The position numbers were made by a program, and so were the translations under genes. DNA of 64,000 nt, from assembly GCF_000805455.1 (NCBI RefSeq), contig NZ_JSUS01000032.1:248001-312000 (forward strand). The letters are read 5' to 3'. The stretch comes from Acinetobacter sp. A47. Its GTDB lineage: Bacteria > Pseudomonadota > Gammaproteobacteria > Pseudomonadales > Moraxellaceae. Numbering within the stretch: position 1 is the stretch's first letter; the number at the start of each line of letters is the position of its first letter. The notes under the pieces are model-generated. The model saw nothing but the letters and a program-made list of their open reading frames with translations, was not told the origin of the DNA and did not search any database. Of the stretch, positions 44,750 through 54,597 are shown in pieces.

Positions 44750-44779
44750 AAAGGTGCATGGCAATCATGCACCTTTTTT
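44750..44779 (+). terminator. terminator of the ycaO gene
   Basis: AAAGGTGCATG / CATGCACCTTTTTT hairpin, 11-bp stem, 5-nt loop. Confidence 0.9.
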
Positions 44780-44824
44780 ATGACTGGAATGCTAAATAAA
44801 ATTGTAATTTAAATGGAAATACAC

Positions 44825-44855
44825 TTGACCTTACCATTATGGGAAGCTTTATAGT
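44825..44855 (+). promoter_or_regulatory. CueR-type promoter of copZ
   Basis: TTGACC and TATAGT are separated by 19 bp, the overlong spacer typical of MerR-family activation, and the spacer holds ACCTT-N11-AAGCT dyad sequence (CCTTACCATTATGGGAAG). This is a copper-responsive CueR promoter like the one at 48170-48200. Confidence 0.85.
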
Positions 44856-44889
44856 GTGTTTATCTCGTTAAATCACTGAATGGAGTTTT

Positions 44890-45081
44890 ATGATGGAATT
44901 TCATGTTGAAAATATGACGTGTGGTGGTTGTGCGCGTGGTGTAACCCGTGCCATTCAGGCGGTAGATGCCAATGCAAAAGTCATTACAGATCCACCAAAT
45001 CGCAGTGTAAAGGTTGAAACTACAGCCTCGCAGCAACAAGTGGCTGAGGCTTTGTCTGAAGCAGGTTTTCCGCCACGTTAA
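44890..45081 (+). CDS. copZ: copper chaperone, heavy-metal-associated domain
   Basis: The 63-residue protein is a single ferredoxin-like HMA domain with the Cu(I)-binding motif MTCGGC near residues 10-15. CopZ-type chaperones carry Cu(I) to CopA. An internal Met (second codon) could also start it. It has its own CueR-type promoter and is flanked by a terminator; copA and cueR are encoded convergently to the right. Confidence 0.9.
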   Translation: MMEFHVENMTCGGCARGVTRAIQAVDANAKVITDPPNRSVKVETTASQQQVAEALSEAGFPPR

Positions 45082-45096
45082 TTCTGTGGTTGAATC

Positions 45097-45125
45097 AAAA
45101 GCGGCTATAACAGCCGCTTTTTTGT
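45097..45125 (+). terminator. terminator of copZ
   Basis: AAAAGCGGCT / AGCCGCTTTTTT stem with a 5-nt loop, 15 nt past the stop. Confidence 0.88.
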
Positions 45126-45146
45126 GTGGTAAAAAATACCCTAAAA

Positions 45147-45175
45147 ATAAAAGGCAATCATTAGATTGCCTTTTA
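45147..45175 (-). terminator. terminator of cueR
   Basis: AAAAGGCAATC / GATTGCCTTTT hairpin, 8 nt beyond the cueR stop on the reverse strand. Confidence 0.85.
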
Positions 45176-45182
45176 TTGTGTT

Positions 45183-45641
45183 TTACTTGCGCCCAGTGAG
45201 TGGCGTAAGTGAGAGCAAATCATTATGATGATGAATGTCTTTGGTTTCATGACTTGGCTCTTTTAAGCCTTCCAGAATCGGACAGTCAGGGCGATTGTCA
45301 CCCGCACAGCAATCGACCAGATTTTGCAGGGTTTGTGCCATTTGCTGCAAGTCGTGGATACGTTCTTGCAACTTTTGGATATGTGCCTGAGCCAGCTGTT
45401 TTACATCGGCACTCTGCCGGTTACGATTATTCCATAAATCCAGCAGATCACTGATTTCTGCCACAGAAAATCCCAGTTCACGGCTACGTTTAATAAATTT
45501 CAGACGTTCGATATCATTGTCCGAATAGGAACGATAACCGGCATCGCTGCGTCCTGCAGCCGGAATCAAACCAATTTGCTCATAATAACGAATCATCTTG
45601 GCTGTCACACCTGAAGCCTGAGACACTTTACCAATATTCAT
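45183..45641 (-). CDS. cueR: copper-responsive MerR regulator
   Basis: The MerR winged helix (MNIGKVSQASGVTAKMIRYYEQIG) is followed by a dimer helix and the CueR metal loop with two cysteines eight apart (CCAGDNRPDCPIL). The frame extends to ATG 45653, but GGAG at 45649-45652 serves ATG 45641, which I choose (152 residues). It lies directly after copA in the same operon and should activate both CueR-type promoters (44825 and 48170) when Cu(I) is bound. Confidence 0.92.
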   Translation of the reverse strand: MNIGKVSQASGVTAKMIRYYEQIGLIPAAGRSDAGYRSYSDNDIERLKFIKRSRELGFSVAEISDLLDLWNNRNRQSADVKQLAQAHIQKLQERIHDLQQMAQTLQNLVDCCAGDNRPDCPILEGLKEPSHETKDIHHHNDLLSLTPLTGRK

Positions 45642-45653
45642 GAGATGCTCCAT

Positions 45654-48134
45654 TTACTGTGAGGCAGAAGGTGGCTGGAAACGGCGCAAGCGTAATGCAT
45701 TGCCCAGTACAAACACACTGGAGAGTGCCATTGCACCTGCGGCAAAGACCGGAGACATCAAGATGCCATAGGCAGGATAGAGTACGCCGGCGGCCACAGG
45801 TATGAGCAGGGTGTTATATGCAAAAGCCCAGAACAGGTTTTGATGAATATTACCAATCGTGGCTTTGGACAAGGCAATTGCATTGGCCACACCTTGCAGG
45901 TTGCCGGACATCAGCACCACATCTGCAGACTCGATCGCCACATCGGTACCTGTACCAATTGCCAGACCGACATCTGCCTGCGCCAGTGCTGGTGCATCGT
46001 TAATGCCATCTCCGACAAAGGCGACATGACCATATTTTGCTTTTAACCCTTGCACTGCCTGAACCTTACCTTCAGGCAGTACTTCGGCAATGACCTCATC
46101 AATCCCGAGCTGTCTGGCAATGGCATGTGCAGTGCGGGCATTGTCACCGGTAATCATCGCCACTTTCAAACCCAGTTGATGTAAGGCCTGAATAGCAGCA
46201 GGTGTCGAGCCTTTAACTGGATCGGCCACTGCAATAATCCCGGCCAGATGACCATCAATGGCGACATACAGTGGAGTTTTGCCTTCATCGCCTAAGCGTT
46301 GGGCTGTCTGGCTAAAAGGTGCAATATCAATACCGATCTGGGCCATATAGCGATCTGCACCAATATTCAGGTCGTGACCGTTACAGCGGGCCTTGACTCC
46401 CATACCGGTGACTGAGGCAAAATCTTCCACAGACGCCAGCACAAGCTGTTTTTGTTGTGCAGCATCAACAATGGCTTTGGCAACCGGATGTTCAGAACGG
46501 GATTCAACAGCAGCGACCAGACTTAATACCTCATTTTCCTGAAAAGACGAGGTCACTTCAAAATCGGTCAGTACCGGATGACCTTCGGTTAGAGTACCGG
46601 TTTTATCGACGGCGACCACTTGAGCATCTTTGAGTAACTGGAGTGCTTCACCTTTGCGGAACAGGATACCCAGTTCTGCACCACGTCCGGTTCCGACCAT
46701 GATCGAGGTGGGTGTGGCCAGTCCCATGGCACAAGGACAGGCAATAATCAGTACAGCAACGGCATTGACCAGTGCAAAGGTCAAGGCAGGTGAGGGCCCG
46801 ACAATCAGCCATACAAGGAAAGTCAGCAGGGCAGCCAGCATGACAGCCGGTACAAACCATAAGGTGACCTTATCGACCACCGCCTGAATCGGCATTTTAG
46901 AACCTTGTGCCTGTTCGACCAGCCGGATAATCTGCGCCAGCATGGTGTCGCCACCGACAGCGATGGCTTTAAAACTTAAAGTACCGTTCTGGTTAATGGT
47001 TCCACCCACCACTTGGCTACCAATATTTTTTTCTACCGGAATGGGCTCACCGGTAATCATCGATTCATCGACAAAGCTTTGACCGTCAATCACTTCACCA
47101 TCGACAGGAATTCGTTCACCCGGTTTCACGATCACCAGATCACCTGTCACGACTTGCTCGATTGGAATATCAATGACCTGATGATTGCGAGAAACATGGG
47201 CAACTTTTGCCTGCAAACCCACTAAACGCTGAATCGCTTCCGAAGTCCGTCCTTTGGCTTTCGCTTCAAGAAAACGTCCAAGCAGGATTAAAGCGACAAT
47301 CACGGCAGCGGCTTCGTAATAGACATTGACCGTACCGGTAGGTAACAAGCCTGGCATAAAAGTCGCCACCACAGAAAACAGGTACGCTGCAAAAGTCCCG
47401 ACTGCTACCAAGGAGTTCATATCCGGTGCTAAACGCCATAAAGCGGGCAGGCCTTTACTATAAAAACGCCGTCCCGGGATAATCAGCACCAGCGTGGTGA
47501 GAATAAATTGCAGATACCAGCTATTTTGCATGCCGATGGTCTGGGCAACCAGTTGGTGGACACCGGGAATCAGGTGTGAACCCATTTCCAGAATAAACAC
47601 AGGCAATGCCAGAACCGTAGCAAGGATCAGGTCACGTTTGAGCTCTGTTCTTTCCTGATCTTTTTTCTCAAGCTGTTCGCTCTGGTCGGGAATCGAGGCC
47701 TGAACTTCAGCCGCATCATAACCCGCTTTGTCAATTGCTGCGATCAGGCTCTCGACACTAGCTGTACCCTTTATGGTTGCACGCTCTGTAGCAAGATTGA
47801 CATTGGCTGTTTGTACCCCCGGTACTGCATTTAAGGCTTTCTCCACCCGACTGACGCAGGAAGCGCAGGTCATGCCTTCAATCGACAGTTCGACTGTATT
47901 TGCCGGGACGTCATAACCGGTTTGTTCAATTGTCTGTATTAACAACTGACGATCAACCGGCTTTGCCAGCGTAATGTCTGCACGTTCTGTTGCTAAATTT
48001 ACCGCAACAGCAGCTACGCCATCTACTTTTTTAAGCGCTGCTTCCACACGACCAACGCAACTGGCACAGGTCATGCCTTCAACTTGTAGTGAAACTTTTA
48101 TATTTTTAATGCCTGTATTGGTTTGAGTTTCCAT
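45654..48134 (-). CDS. copA: Cu(I)-exporting P1B-type ATPase
   Basis: The 826-residue protein has two N-terminal metal-binding domains (each with GMTCASC, near residues 19-25 and 85-91), eight membrane segments with the CPC motif ([13 protein letters not shown]), the phosphorylation site DKTGT and the hinge [10 protein letters not shown]. It pumps Cu(I) from the cytoplasm. It has its own CueR-type promoter and its stop is adjacent to the cueR start region, forming a copA-cueR operon. Confidence 0.96.
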   Translation of the reverse strand: METQTNTGIKNIKVSLQVEGMTCASCVGRVEAALKKVDGVAAVAVNLATERADITLAKPVDRQLLIQTIEQTGYDVPANTVELSIEGMTCASCVSRVEKALNAVPGVQTANVNLATERATIKGTASVESLIAAIDKAGYDAAEVQASIPDQSEQLEKKDQERTELKRDLILATVLALPVFILEMGSHLIPGVHQLVAQTIGMQNSWYLQFILTTLVLIIPGRRFYSKGLPALWRLAPDMNSLVAVGTFAAYLFSVVATFMPGLLPTGTVNVYYEAAAVIVALILLGRFLEAKAKGRTSEAIQRLVGLQAKVAHVSRNHQVIDIPIEQVVTGDLVIVKPGERIPVDGEVIDGQSFVDESMITGEPIPVEKNIGSQVVGGTINQNGTLSFKAIAVGGDTMLAQIIRLVEQAQGSKMPIQAVVDKVTLWFVPAVMLAALLTFLVWLIVGPSPALTFALVNAVAVLIIACPCAMGLATPTSIMVGTGRGAELGILFRKGEALQLLKDAQVVAVDKTGTLTEGHPVLTDFEVTSSFQENEVLSLVAAVESRSEHPVAKAIVDAAQQKQLVLASVEDFASVTGMGVKARCNGHDLNIGADRYMAQIGIDIAPFSQTAQRLGDEGKTPLYVAIDGHLAGIIAVADPVKGSTPAAIQALHQLGLKVAMITGDNARTAHAIARQLGIDEVIAEVLPEGKVQAVQGLKAKYGHVAFVGDGINDAPALAQADVGLAIGTGTDVAIESADVVLMSGNLQGVANAIALSKATIGNIHQNLFWAFAYNTLLIPVAAGVLYPAYGILMSPVFAAGAMALSSVFVLGNALRLRRFQPPSASQ

Positions 48135-48169
48135 AAGAAAAGACCTATAGAGATAATCTGCTTGCTTGC

Positions 48170-48200
48170 AGCATAGACCTTAACATTATGGGAAGGTCAA
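48170..48200 (-). promoter_or_regulatory. CueR-type promoter of copA
   Basis: On the reverse strand TTGACC and TATGCT are spaced 19 bp, and the spacer carries ACCTT-N11-AAGGT dyad symmetry, matching the copZ promoter. Confidence 0.85.
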
Positions 48201-48209
48201 GTAGATTTA

Positions 48210-48526
48210 TCAACTTTCATGGTTTTATTCTGGCATCAACAAAAACTGCCGATACAGGCAAATTTAACGCGATGAGACAAATTTAGTTGTAGGCCTCAAG
48301 GCAAGTAAGGTTACCAAAGGCGCTGTCTATCAAGCCTGACCAGATCAAAACATGACAAGGCCCAATTATTTGAGTAGGGGCTTTGCAATGGTCAGTAAGC
48401 CTACGGACTGGCTTATGATCAATAACATTTATTTGGGCCCAATTTTCACGATACAAATTGAAATGGCATGTCGGTATCGGTACACCTAGTATATAAACTG
48501 CTATAAAAAGTGGTTTAAATTGATCT
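48210..48526. other. intergenic region before the M28 peptidase gene
   Basis: Contains the divergent upstream regions of copA and the peptidase gene. A reverse-strand frame crosses it but has no ribosome site or recognisable product. Nothing else supported. Confidence 0.4.
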
Positions 48527-49558
48527 ATGTTTTCTAAAAAAATTTTAGGTGCTTGTGTATTAAGTGCCATGTTTGTAATCAGCGGTTGTCATAAAAACGA
48601 ACAAAACTCCCGGCAAAAAGTCGAAGATACAGCTCAACTCGACCTGAAACTTGATACCGACAACATGATGACGCATTTACGTGCTTTCGAAGAAATTGCC
48701 CAGCGTCATGGCGGCAATCGTGCCGTTGGTACACAAGGCGGTACAGCAAGTGCAGACTATATTTCAAATCTGGCCAAGCAAGCAGGCTATCATGTTGAGC
48801 TTCAATCATTTGAAAATCGTGAGAAAACCAGAGGCCAAAACCTGATTGTGGAAATTCCGGGTGATTCAAAAGACAATGTGATCATCCTTGGCGCGCATTA
48901 TGATTCTGTCAAAATGGGGCCGGGCATTAATGATAATGCTTCCGGGGTGGCATTATTACTTGAGTTGATGAACCAGCTATCTAGTCAAAAAATAAAATTT
49001 AAGCCGACTATTTATCTGGTCTTCTGGGATTCGGAAGAGATTGGGATCGCCGGGTCGCAAGATTACGTCAGCAAACTGACAGCGGAACAATTAAAATCGG
49101 TCAAGGCGTATATCAATCTCGATATGGTAGGCACCAAAAATCCGGAAATCATGATTGCAGATGGTGACAAGTCATCTTTGGATGAAATGGTGCAGATGCT
49201 CAAAGAACAGGGCATGCCGGAGCAAGATTATAAACCGCTGATTGATGGTTTACGCAATATCCCGGGCCATGCTGGCGATCTGGCTTTGGAAAATACCCTG
49301 AAAGAATTCTTTAAGGCGAAAAACATCAAGATTAAAGAAGATGTGACCACACTGACAGCCAGCGATACGGCACCATTTTTAGGGAAAGTACCTGTCACCT
49401 CCCTGATTCTGTTCAATGAACAGATGAAAGGCGATGAGCTTGAGTTTGCACCGTGCTATCACAAGGCATGCGATACCATTGAACAGGTTGATCCAAAATC
49501 AATGCAACTGGCAGGTGATGCTGTTATCCATTTACTCCATACACTTACCCAATCATAA
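48527..49558 (+). CDS. M28 family metallopeptidase lipoprotein
   Basis: The 343-residue protein has a lipoprotein signal (VISGC, Cys at about 21) and an M28 peptidase domain with two-zinc ligands: His and Asp in LGAHYDSVKMGPGINDNASG, catalytic Glu in WDSEEIGIAG, Asp in NLDMVG and a final His in PCYHKACDTIEQ. It is probably an envelope-anchored aminopeptidase. Monocistronic. Confidence 0.9.
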   Translation: MFSKKILGACVLSAMFVISGCHKNEQNSRQKVEDTAQLDLKLDTDNMMTHLRAFEEIAQRHGGNRAVGTQGGTASADYISNLAKQAGYHVELQSFENREKTRGQNLIVEIPGDSKDNVIILGAHYDSVKMGPGINDNASGVALLLELMNQLSSQKIKFKPTIYLVFWDSEEIGIAGSQDYVSKLTAEQLKSVKAYINLDMVGTKNPEIMIADGDKSSLDEMVQMLKEQGMPEQDYKPLIDGLRNIPGHAGDLALENTLKEFFKAKNIKIKEDVTTLTASDTAPFLGKVPVTSLILFNEQMKGDELEFAPCYHKACDTIEQVDPKSMQLAGDAVIHLLHTLTQS

Positions 49559-49734
49559 GATGCGCTTGAGTGCTCGTCCTCTATCAAGACATCAGGATAG
49601 AGGATGAGCCCCTTATTGCAGTTACAGCAAACGATTCATTTCAGGCTTTTCTTAATCAAAGCACTTCGTCGCTTAGACCCATTATTTTACAAATCACTGG
49701 AAAATTTTCGTTTTATCCAGTCATCCAGACTGCA

Positions 49735-49967
49735 ATAACAGCCGCCAAGCACTATCACTGGCCAGTTAAAGATGCTCGGGTGTTCATGCGACGAAAAGTT
49801 ATTGAACTCAACTCAAGTGAAATTTGTGAAAAGCTGGAACTGACCGTGACTCACTTTAATGTACTGATATGATGTACCGGAGCTGGACGCGCTTACGTAA
49901 ATGTCTGGAAAATAAAAAGCTTTCAGGCATGTCGATCAAAAAGAGCCTTGACCTTATAAACTTATAG
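49735..49967 (+). pseudogene. relic of an ECF sigma factor (region 4)
   Basis: One frame reads PVKDARVFMRRKVIELNSSEICEKLELTV (shown in parts: ARVFMRRKVIEL, SSEICEKLEL) and ends in a stop near 49870; the next frame continues MMYRSWTRLRKCLENK to a stop at 49967. Joined, they give the helix-turn-helix of region 4 of an extracytoplasmic-function sigma factor. Sequence upstream to 49570 is open but not sigma-like, so the gene is truncated and frameshifted. Confidence 0.55.
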
Positions 49968-49972
49968 AATAA

Positions 49973-49998
49973 AAAAGGAAATCATTCGATTTCCTTTT
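49973..49998. terminator. bidirectional terminator
   Basis: AAAAGGAAATC / GATTTCCTTTT hairpin between the sigma relic and the convergent DUF3817 gene. Confidence 0.8.
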
Positions 49999-50014
49999 GA
50001 TCATTTGGCATGGC

Positions 50015-50314
50015 TTAAAGTGTGGCTTGACGCTGTGCGATGTATTTTTCGTTAAAAAATCCGCCAAAAGGAATAAAGGCCAGAATCAATAACCTGAATA
50101 ACTCCAGGCCAGACCAGAGCGACACTGTACGCAACAGATTCCAGAGATAGAATAAAAATGCCAGCCCATGAATTGGTCCCATAATTTTGGTCGCAACTGG
50201 TAAGTCAAATGCGTACTTTAAGGGGATTGCAACAACGAATAGCAATAACAAAGTGACTGCTTCAAGCACAGAGGCAAAGCGCATTTGCTGTAGTTTTTTG
50301 GCCATTAAGCTCAT
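50015..50314 (-). CDS. DUF3817 domain integral membrane protein
   Basis: The 99-residue protein has three hydrophobic segments and the DUF3817 pattern: RFASVLEAVTLLLLFVVAIPLKY, KIMGPIHGLAFLFYL and FGGFFNEKYI. Family members are small inner-membrane proteins without known function. It appears monocistronic with its own terminator. Confidence 0.85.
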   Translation of the reverse strand: MSLMAKKLQQMRFASVLEAVTLLLLFVVAIPLKYAFDLPVATKIMGPIHGLAFLFYLWNLLRTVSLWSGLELFRLLILAFIPFGGFFNEKYIAQRQATL

Positions 50315-50685
50315 TGAACTGCTCCGGGGAGATAAGAAAAACTATAAAAATGACCAAAGCATAGCATTTTTAAAGCTTGTGTAAGCGGCTTATATGTAAT
50401 GATTCCGGTTACGTCTTGAAGTGCCGATACAGAGTCCTGCCAGGCGGTGTAGTGTTACCTATTGCTAAAAGCCATTGAAGGGGCAGATTGCCTGCCGCTG
50501 GCCTTGTGACCCTGTCAGCTGCAAGACATATTTTTTTACTCCCCAGGTCAGATCGTTTACGACAGAAAGTAAAATCATGGTGGCAAATCTAAAATGCAGG
50601 CAGGAATTAAATGCTGTCAAGGCCTGCTATCTTGCATAACCATAACAGATGGCAAGCGAACGTTTTAAGGTAGCTATATCTGACT
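50315..50685. other. intergenic region
   Basis: About 370 bases between DUF3817 and the qor-like gene. GC content is near the window average but all frames are short; possibly the debris of a lost gene. Nothing specific recognised. Confidence 0.4.
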
Positions 50686-50688
50686 TAA

Positions 50689-50724
50689 AAAAAGAGTTAA
50701 AAGCCTGAACTTTTAACTCTTTTA
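50689..50724 (-). terminator. terminator of the four-gene MerR-regulated operon
   Basis: AAAGAGTTAAAAG / CTTTTAACTCTTT, 13-bp perfect stem, T-rich on the reverse strand, 15 nt past the quinone oxidoreductase stop. Confidence 0.9.
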
Positions 50725-50738
50725 GAGTGCAGTAAATT

Positions 50739-51725
50739 TTATTTTTTAACAATTAATGCCAGTTTGCCGACATGTTCACCCTTGGTCAGAAACTCGTGTG
50801 CCTGCCGTGCCTGCTCCAGATCAAAAGTCTTATAAAGTAACGGTTTAAGCTGTCCTTTAGAAATCAATGGCCAGACTTTTTCTTGCAATGCAGACATTAC
50901 CGCCGCTTTGGCTTCAGGGGACTGGGAACGTAACGTTGCACCGGTATGGGTAAGGCGTTTTGCCAGCATTGGAAAAATATTGACGTTTTGTGCAAGACCT
51001 TTCAGCACGCCGATTTGTAAAATGGTGCCATTCATTGCAGCCACTTCATAATTTCGCTGGATATAATCACCTGCGATAATATCCAGAACAAAATCGACAC
51101 CTTTACCATCGGTATGCTTTTTAACTTCTTCAACAAAATCCTGTTCATTATAGTTAATTGCAACATCGGCCCCAATGCCCAGACTTGCTTTTTGCTGTGT
51201 GGCACTCGATACCGTCGTAAAGATTTTGGTTGCCCCAAAAGCCCGGGTTAGCATGGTTGCGGTGGTACCAATGCCGGATGTACCGCCATGAATCAAAATC
51301 GAGCTATTCGGGCGGAATTTGGCATGCTGGAATAAATGTGACCAAACCGTCATAAAGGTTTCTAGCAAAATACTGCCTTCAACCAGCGTCAGACCTTCCG
51401 GAATAAAAAGTACATTGTCCTGATGAGCAACGACATATTCGGCATAGCCACCCCCCTGGATCAGCGCACACACCTCATCACCGGCCTTAAACCGGGTAAC
51501 CGATTTACCCACTTGCTTTACAATGCCTGAAACTTCCAGCCCCGGAATATCGGTCACTCCCGGTGGTGGGGCATATAGACCCTGACGTTGCATGACATCC
51601 GGACCATTAATGCCGGCTGCAACCACTTCAATCAATATGCCGTCATCAGTCATTTCCGGCATCGGTCTTTCACTGACCGTAATAACTTCAGGACCACCAG
51701 CACCGTTAAAAGTAATACATTTCAT
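50739..51725 (-). CDS. NAD(P)H quinone oxidoreductase (PIG3-like)
   Basis: The 328-residue protein is a close paralogue of the one at 29717: INGPDVMQRQGLYAPPPGVTDIPGLEVSG and the NADPH-binding IHGGTSGIGTTA near 150. It is the last gene of an operon that starts with an acetoacetate decarboxylase-like gene and the MerR promoter at 55568-55598. Probable role: reduction of quinones or alpha,beta-unsaturated carbonyls. Confidence 0.9.
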   Translation of the reverse strand: MKCITFNGAGGPEVITVSERPMPEMTDDGILIEVVAAGINGPDVMQRQGLYAPPPGVTDIPGLEVSGIVKQVGKSVTRFKAGDEVCALIQGGGYAEYVVAHQDNVLFIPEGLTLVEGSILLETFMTVWSHLFQHAKFRPNSSILIHGGTSGIGTTATMLTRAFGATKIFTTVSSATQQKASLGIGADVAINYNEQDFVEEVKKHTDGKGVDFVLDIIAGDYIQRNYEVAAMNGTILQIGVLKGLAQNVNIFPMLAKRLTHTGATLRSQSPEAKAAVMSALQEKVWPLISKGQLKPLLYKTFDLEQARQAHEFLTKGEHVGKLALIVKK

Positions 51726-51815
51726 GAGTTTTTCCTATTTGATATATTATAGCTTCGTGGGGAGGGGCAGCATTGATCATAAGTAAAATGGCTGCTCCCT
51801 CAAGTTAAATGTGGC

Positions 51816-53273
51816 TTAAAGACCAGACTTTTGCTTACCCAGTGTTATCGCAAGTGCCAACGCCATAAGCTTGCCAAATGGAGCATGGAGCAGGCTTGGA
51901 AAATTCCAGCGTCCCTGATCAAAAATGCCTTTGGCATGGCTCATGGAACGGAAACCTTCAATACCATGGTAAGCCCCCATGCCACTTGGGCCGATGCCAC
52001 CAAATGGCAAGTCATCTTGTGCTACATGGATCAGGGTATTGTTAATACCGACATTGCCGGATGTGGTACGTCGTAGCAGTTTTTTGCAATCGGCATCTTT
52101 TTCACCAAAATAATATAAGGCAAGCGGACGATCGCGGCCGTTGATATACTCAATCACCTCATCAATCTGGCGATAGGTACGTACAGGCAAAATTGGGCCA
52201 AAGATTTCTTCTTGCATAATGGCATGATCATCCTGTGCCCCAACCACCAATGTAGGTGCCAAGGTACGGAGCCGATCGCGGGCAGACTCGGGTTTTACCC
52301 CCATCTCGAGTACACGGGCGCCATGCTGACGTGCTTCATCAAGTAATGCCTCTAAACGGCTATAGTGGCGTTCACTGACAATAGAGCTGTAATCATCGCA
52401 AGCAGGCCCGTCCGGATAGAAACGGGTGACTGTTGCATTAAATTGCTGAATAAAGGTTTCCAGATCATCTTCATGCACCAGTGCATAATCAGGAGCTACA
52501 CAGGTTTGTCCGCTATTGGAAAGTTTTCCATACACAATACTGGATATGGTGCGCTGATTGACATGTCCACGCGCGACGATCACCGGACTTTTTCCGCCCA
52601 GTTCCAGCGTAAGCGGTACAAGATTGTCACTGGCCGCTTTCATGACTTTGCGGCCAACAGGTGTACTTCCGGTAAATAGCAAATGATCAAAAGGCAGGGC
52701 ACTGAAAGCAGCTCCCACTTCCGGACCACCAAGAATTACCGCAACCTCATCTACTGGAAATGTCGCTGCCAGCATACGATGCATGACATCACTGGTACGC
52801 GGGGTCAGCTCTGAAGGTTTGAGCATCGCCCGGTTTCCTGCCGCCAATGCAGTTGCCAGCGGAATCAGGGTCAGGGAAACAGGGTAGTTCCAGGGAGACA
52901 TGATCCCGATAATACCTTTAGGCTGATATTCCACATAAGCCCTGGCTGTACGATAAATCAAGCTTACATGACGGCGTTCTGCTTTCATGAACCGGCGTAA
53001 GTGACTGGATAAATAATCAATCGACTGTACGATGCCGACCAACTCCATGAGATCTGTTTCATGCGCAGAACGATGACCAAAATCTTCACTCACTGCACTT
53101 TGTAACTCGCTACGATACGCAAGCACGGCAGCGCGTAATTTTGCCAGACTGGCCTTACGTTGTGCCCGGCTTGGCGGTTCAGTGGCTAAAAAAGCTTTAC
53201 GCTGCTGCATCAATATTTCAGAGGCATGTTTCACATTGCTGATATCGTTAAAAGTATTCATGTTAAACCTCAT
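51816..53273 (-). CDS. coniferyl-aldehyde dehydrogenase-like protein
   Basis: The 485-residue protein is an NAD(P)-dependent aldehyde dehydrogenase with PLTLELGGKSPVIV (catalytic Glu), SGQTCVAPDYALV (catalytic Cys, in the CVAPDY context typical of the coniferyl/long-chain aldehyde group) and a hydrophobic C-terminal segment. It converts aldehydes to acids. It is third in a four-gene operon, 46 nt after the saccharopine-reductase-like gene. The substrate aldehyde is unknown. Confidence 0.88.
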   Translation of the reverse strand: MRFNMNTFNDISNVKHASEILMQQRKAFLATEPPSRAQRKASLAKLRAAVLAYRSELQSAVSEDFGHRSAHETDLMELVGIVQSIDYLSSHLRRFMKAERRHVSLIYRTARAYVEYQPKGIIGIMSPWNYPVSLTLIPLATALAAGNRAMLKPSELTPRTSDVMHRMLAATFPVDEVAVILGGPEVGAAFSALPFDHLLFTGSTPVGRKVMKAASDNLVPLTLELGGKSPVIVARGHVNQRTISSIVYGKLSNSGQTCVAPDYALVHEDDLETFIQQFNATVTRFYPDGPACDDYSSIVSERHYSRLEALLDEARQHGARVLEMGVKPESARDRLRTLAPTLVVGAQDDHAIMQEEIFGPILPVRTYRQIDEVIEYINGRDRPLALYYFGEKDADCKKLLRRTTSGNVGINNTLIHVAQDDLPFGGIGPSGMGAYHGIEGFRSMSHAKGIFDQGRWNFPSLLHAPFGKLMALALAITLGKQKSGL

Positions 53274-53319
53274 GGATTTAGACAGTTAAACTGCCAACAT
53301 GTGGAGATCGACGACAGGA

Positions 53320-54564
53320 TCAGAGCTGCTGGAACTCAATACCTGCATGATCCGACAGGCGCTGGATAAACCGGTCATCAAACATGGTGGCAGGTGTCCA
53401 GAAGCCACCGGCACGACCGGTTTGTCCTTCCTGTTTACGATGGTCAAGCGCAAGGCTTAAGGCGGCCTGTCCTAACATTTTCCCGGTAGAGCCATAACCC
53501 GGATCCCGGTCACCAGTCACTTTAATCCTGAGCAGCTGGCCAGCCTCTGTTTTACCGACAAAACGTAAATCGAAACGGCCCGCAAGCTGCTGTTCCGGTG
53601 TCGGACCTTCGCCAGGTTTTGGCAACATATAGCGCTCCATGAGCTGGCTCACCGGTTTATTCACCGCAGCGAGCATAAATGCCGCCAAACCCGAAACAAT
53701 ACCAAGGGCCTTTAAACGTCCTTTGAGTCCCTGACCTGTCAACATGGCTTCGTTATAACTAAAATTACTGCCATAGGCATTGCCGGACAGGGCATTAGAG
53801 CGGTGCACCACACGCTCGTTTACCGCAGCCATGACAAAAGGGGCAATCCATGCATTAAAATCCGGATCAAATTTTGCGGTCTTGATATATACCTGCCGCT
53901 GGGTATTGCCATGATCTTCCGGACAGAGTACATAAGGATTGAGCAGGTCTTTGCGTAATGCCGGATCGGCAGCAGCCTCCTGAATCACATTGATCAGGCT
54001 TGCAACGGTTCCACCCGATGCTCCGCCTTTTAAGGTCTTGACCCGCATGCTGACCCGGGTTGCAGGCTGGCCAAACTGTTGTTGTGCCTGCTGCTGTAAA
54101 TAATAAACGCCCATATCGGAAGGAACTGAATCAAAGCCACAGCAATGCACAATGCGCGCACCGGAGTGTTGTGCTTGAGATTCATATTTCCTGATCATTT
54201 TTTTGATCCACTGGGTTTCACCGGTCAGGTCACAATAGTCTGTACCATTGGCAACACAGGCCTGAATCAGGGGTTCACCATATAAGGCATAAGGGCCGAC
54301 TGTTGATACCACTACACGGGTCTGTGCACACAAGGCATTCAGCTCATCCTGATTGCCCGCATCGGCAATCAGGATCGGTAAAGACTCTCCTGAGCTGCCA
54401 AGCGTATCTTTGAGCTGCTGAAGTTTTTGTTGCGAACGACCCGCAATTGCCCAGCGCAGCTGCTCATGCCGGGTCGCAAAATATTCAGCCAGATATTTGG
54501 TGAGAATTTGCCCAACAAAACTGGTAGCACCGAATACCACAAGATCATAGTCAGTTTGAAGCAT
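53320..54564 (-). CDS. saccharopine dehydrogenase-like (trans-acting enoyl reductase type) protein
   Basis: The 414-residue protein opens with the Rossmann motif VVFGATSFVGQILTKYLAE and has VVSTVGPYALYGEPLIQACV, ATGTDYCDLTGE-type sequence (NGTDYCDLTGETQW) and CGFDSVPSDMG, all standard for the saccharopine dehydrogenase NADP-binding family related to mycobacterial trans-acting enoyl reductases. It is second in the operon, 33 nt after the decarboxylase-like gene. A distant relative lies at 58199. Confidence 0.87.
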   Translation of the reverse strand: MLQTDYDLVVFGATSFVGQILTKYLAEYFATRHEQLRWAIAGRSQQKLQQLKDTLGSSGESLPILIADAGNQDELNALCAQTRVVVSTVGPYALYGEPLIQACVANGTDYCDLTGETQWIKKMIRKYESQAQHSGARIVHCCGFDSVPSDMGVYYLQQQAQQQFGQPATRVSMRVKTLKGGASGGTVASLINVIQEAAADPALRKDLLNPYVLCPEDHGNTQRQVYIKTAKFDPDFNAWIAPFVMAAVNERVVHRSNALSGNAYGSNFSYNEAMLTGQGLKGRLKALGIVSGLAAFMLAAVNKPVSQLMERYMLPKPGEGPTPEQQLAGRFDLRFVGKTEAGQLLRIKVTGDRDPGYGSTGKMLGQAALSLALDHRKQEGQTGRAGGFWTPATMFDDRFIQRLSDHAGIEFQQL

Positions 54565-54597
54565 TGTTATTTTCCCTGTTTGTTCAGTCTCTTTTCA

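Noticed and set aside
45653-45659. Translational overlap of cueR with copA through ATG 45653.
   Set aside because: The GGAG that would serve as ribosome site follows this ATG and fits the next ATG at 45641, where the conserved MerR N-terminus begins.
48283-48570. Reverse-strand 95-codon frame between copA and the M28 gene.
   Set aside because: It overlaps the start and signal sequence of the peptidase gene, has no ribosome site and no recognisable product.
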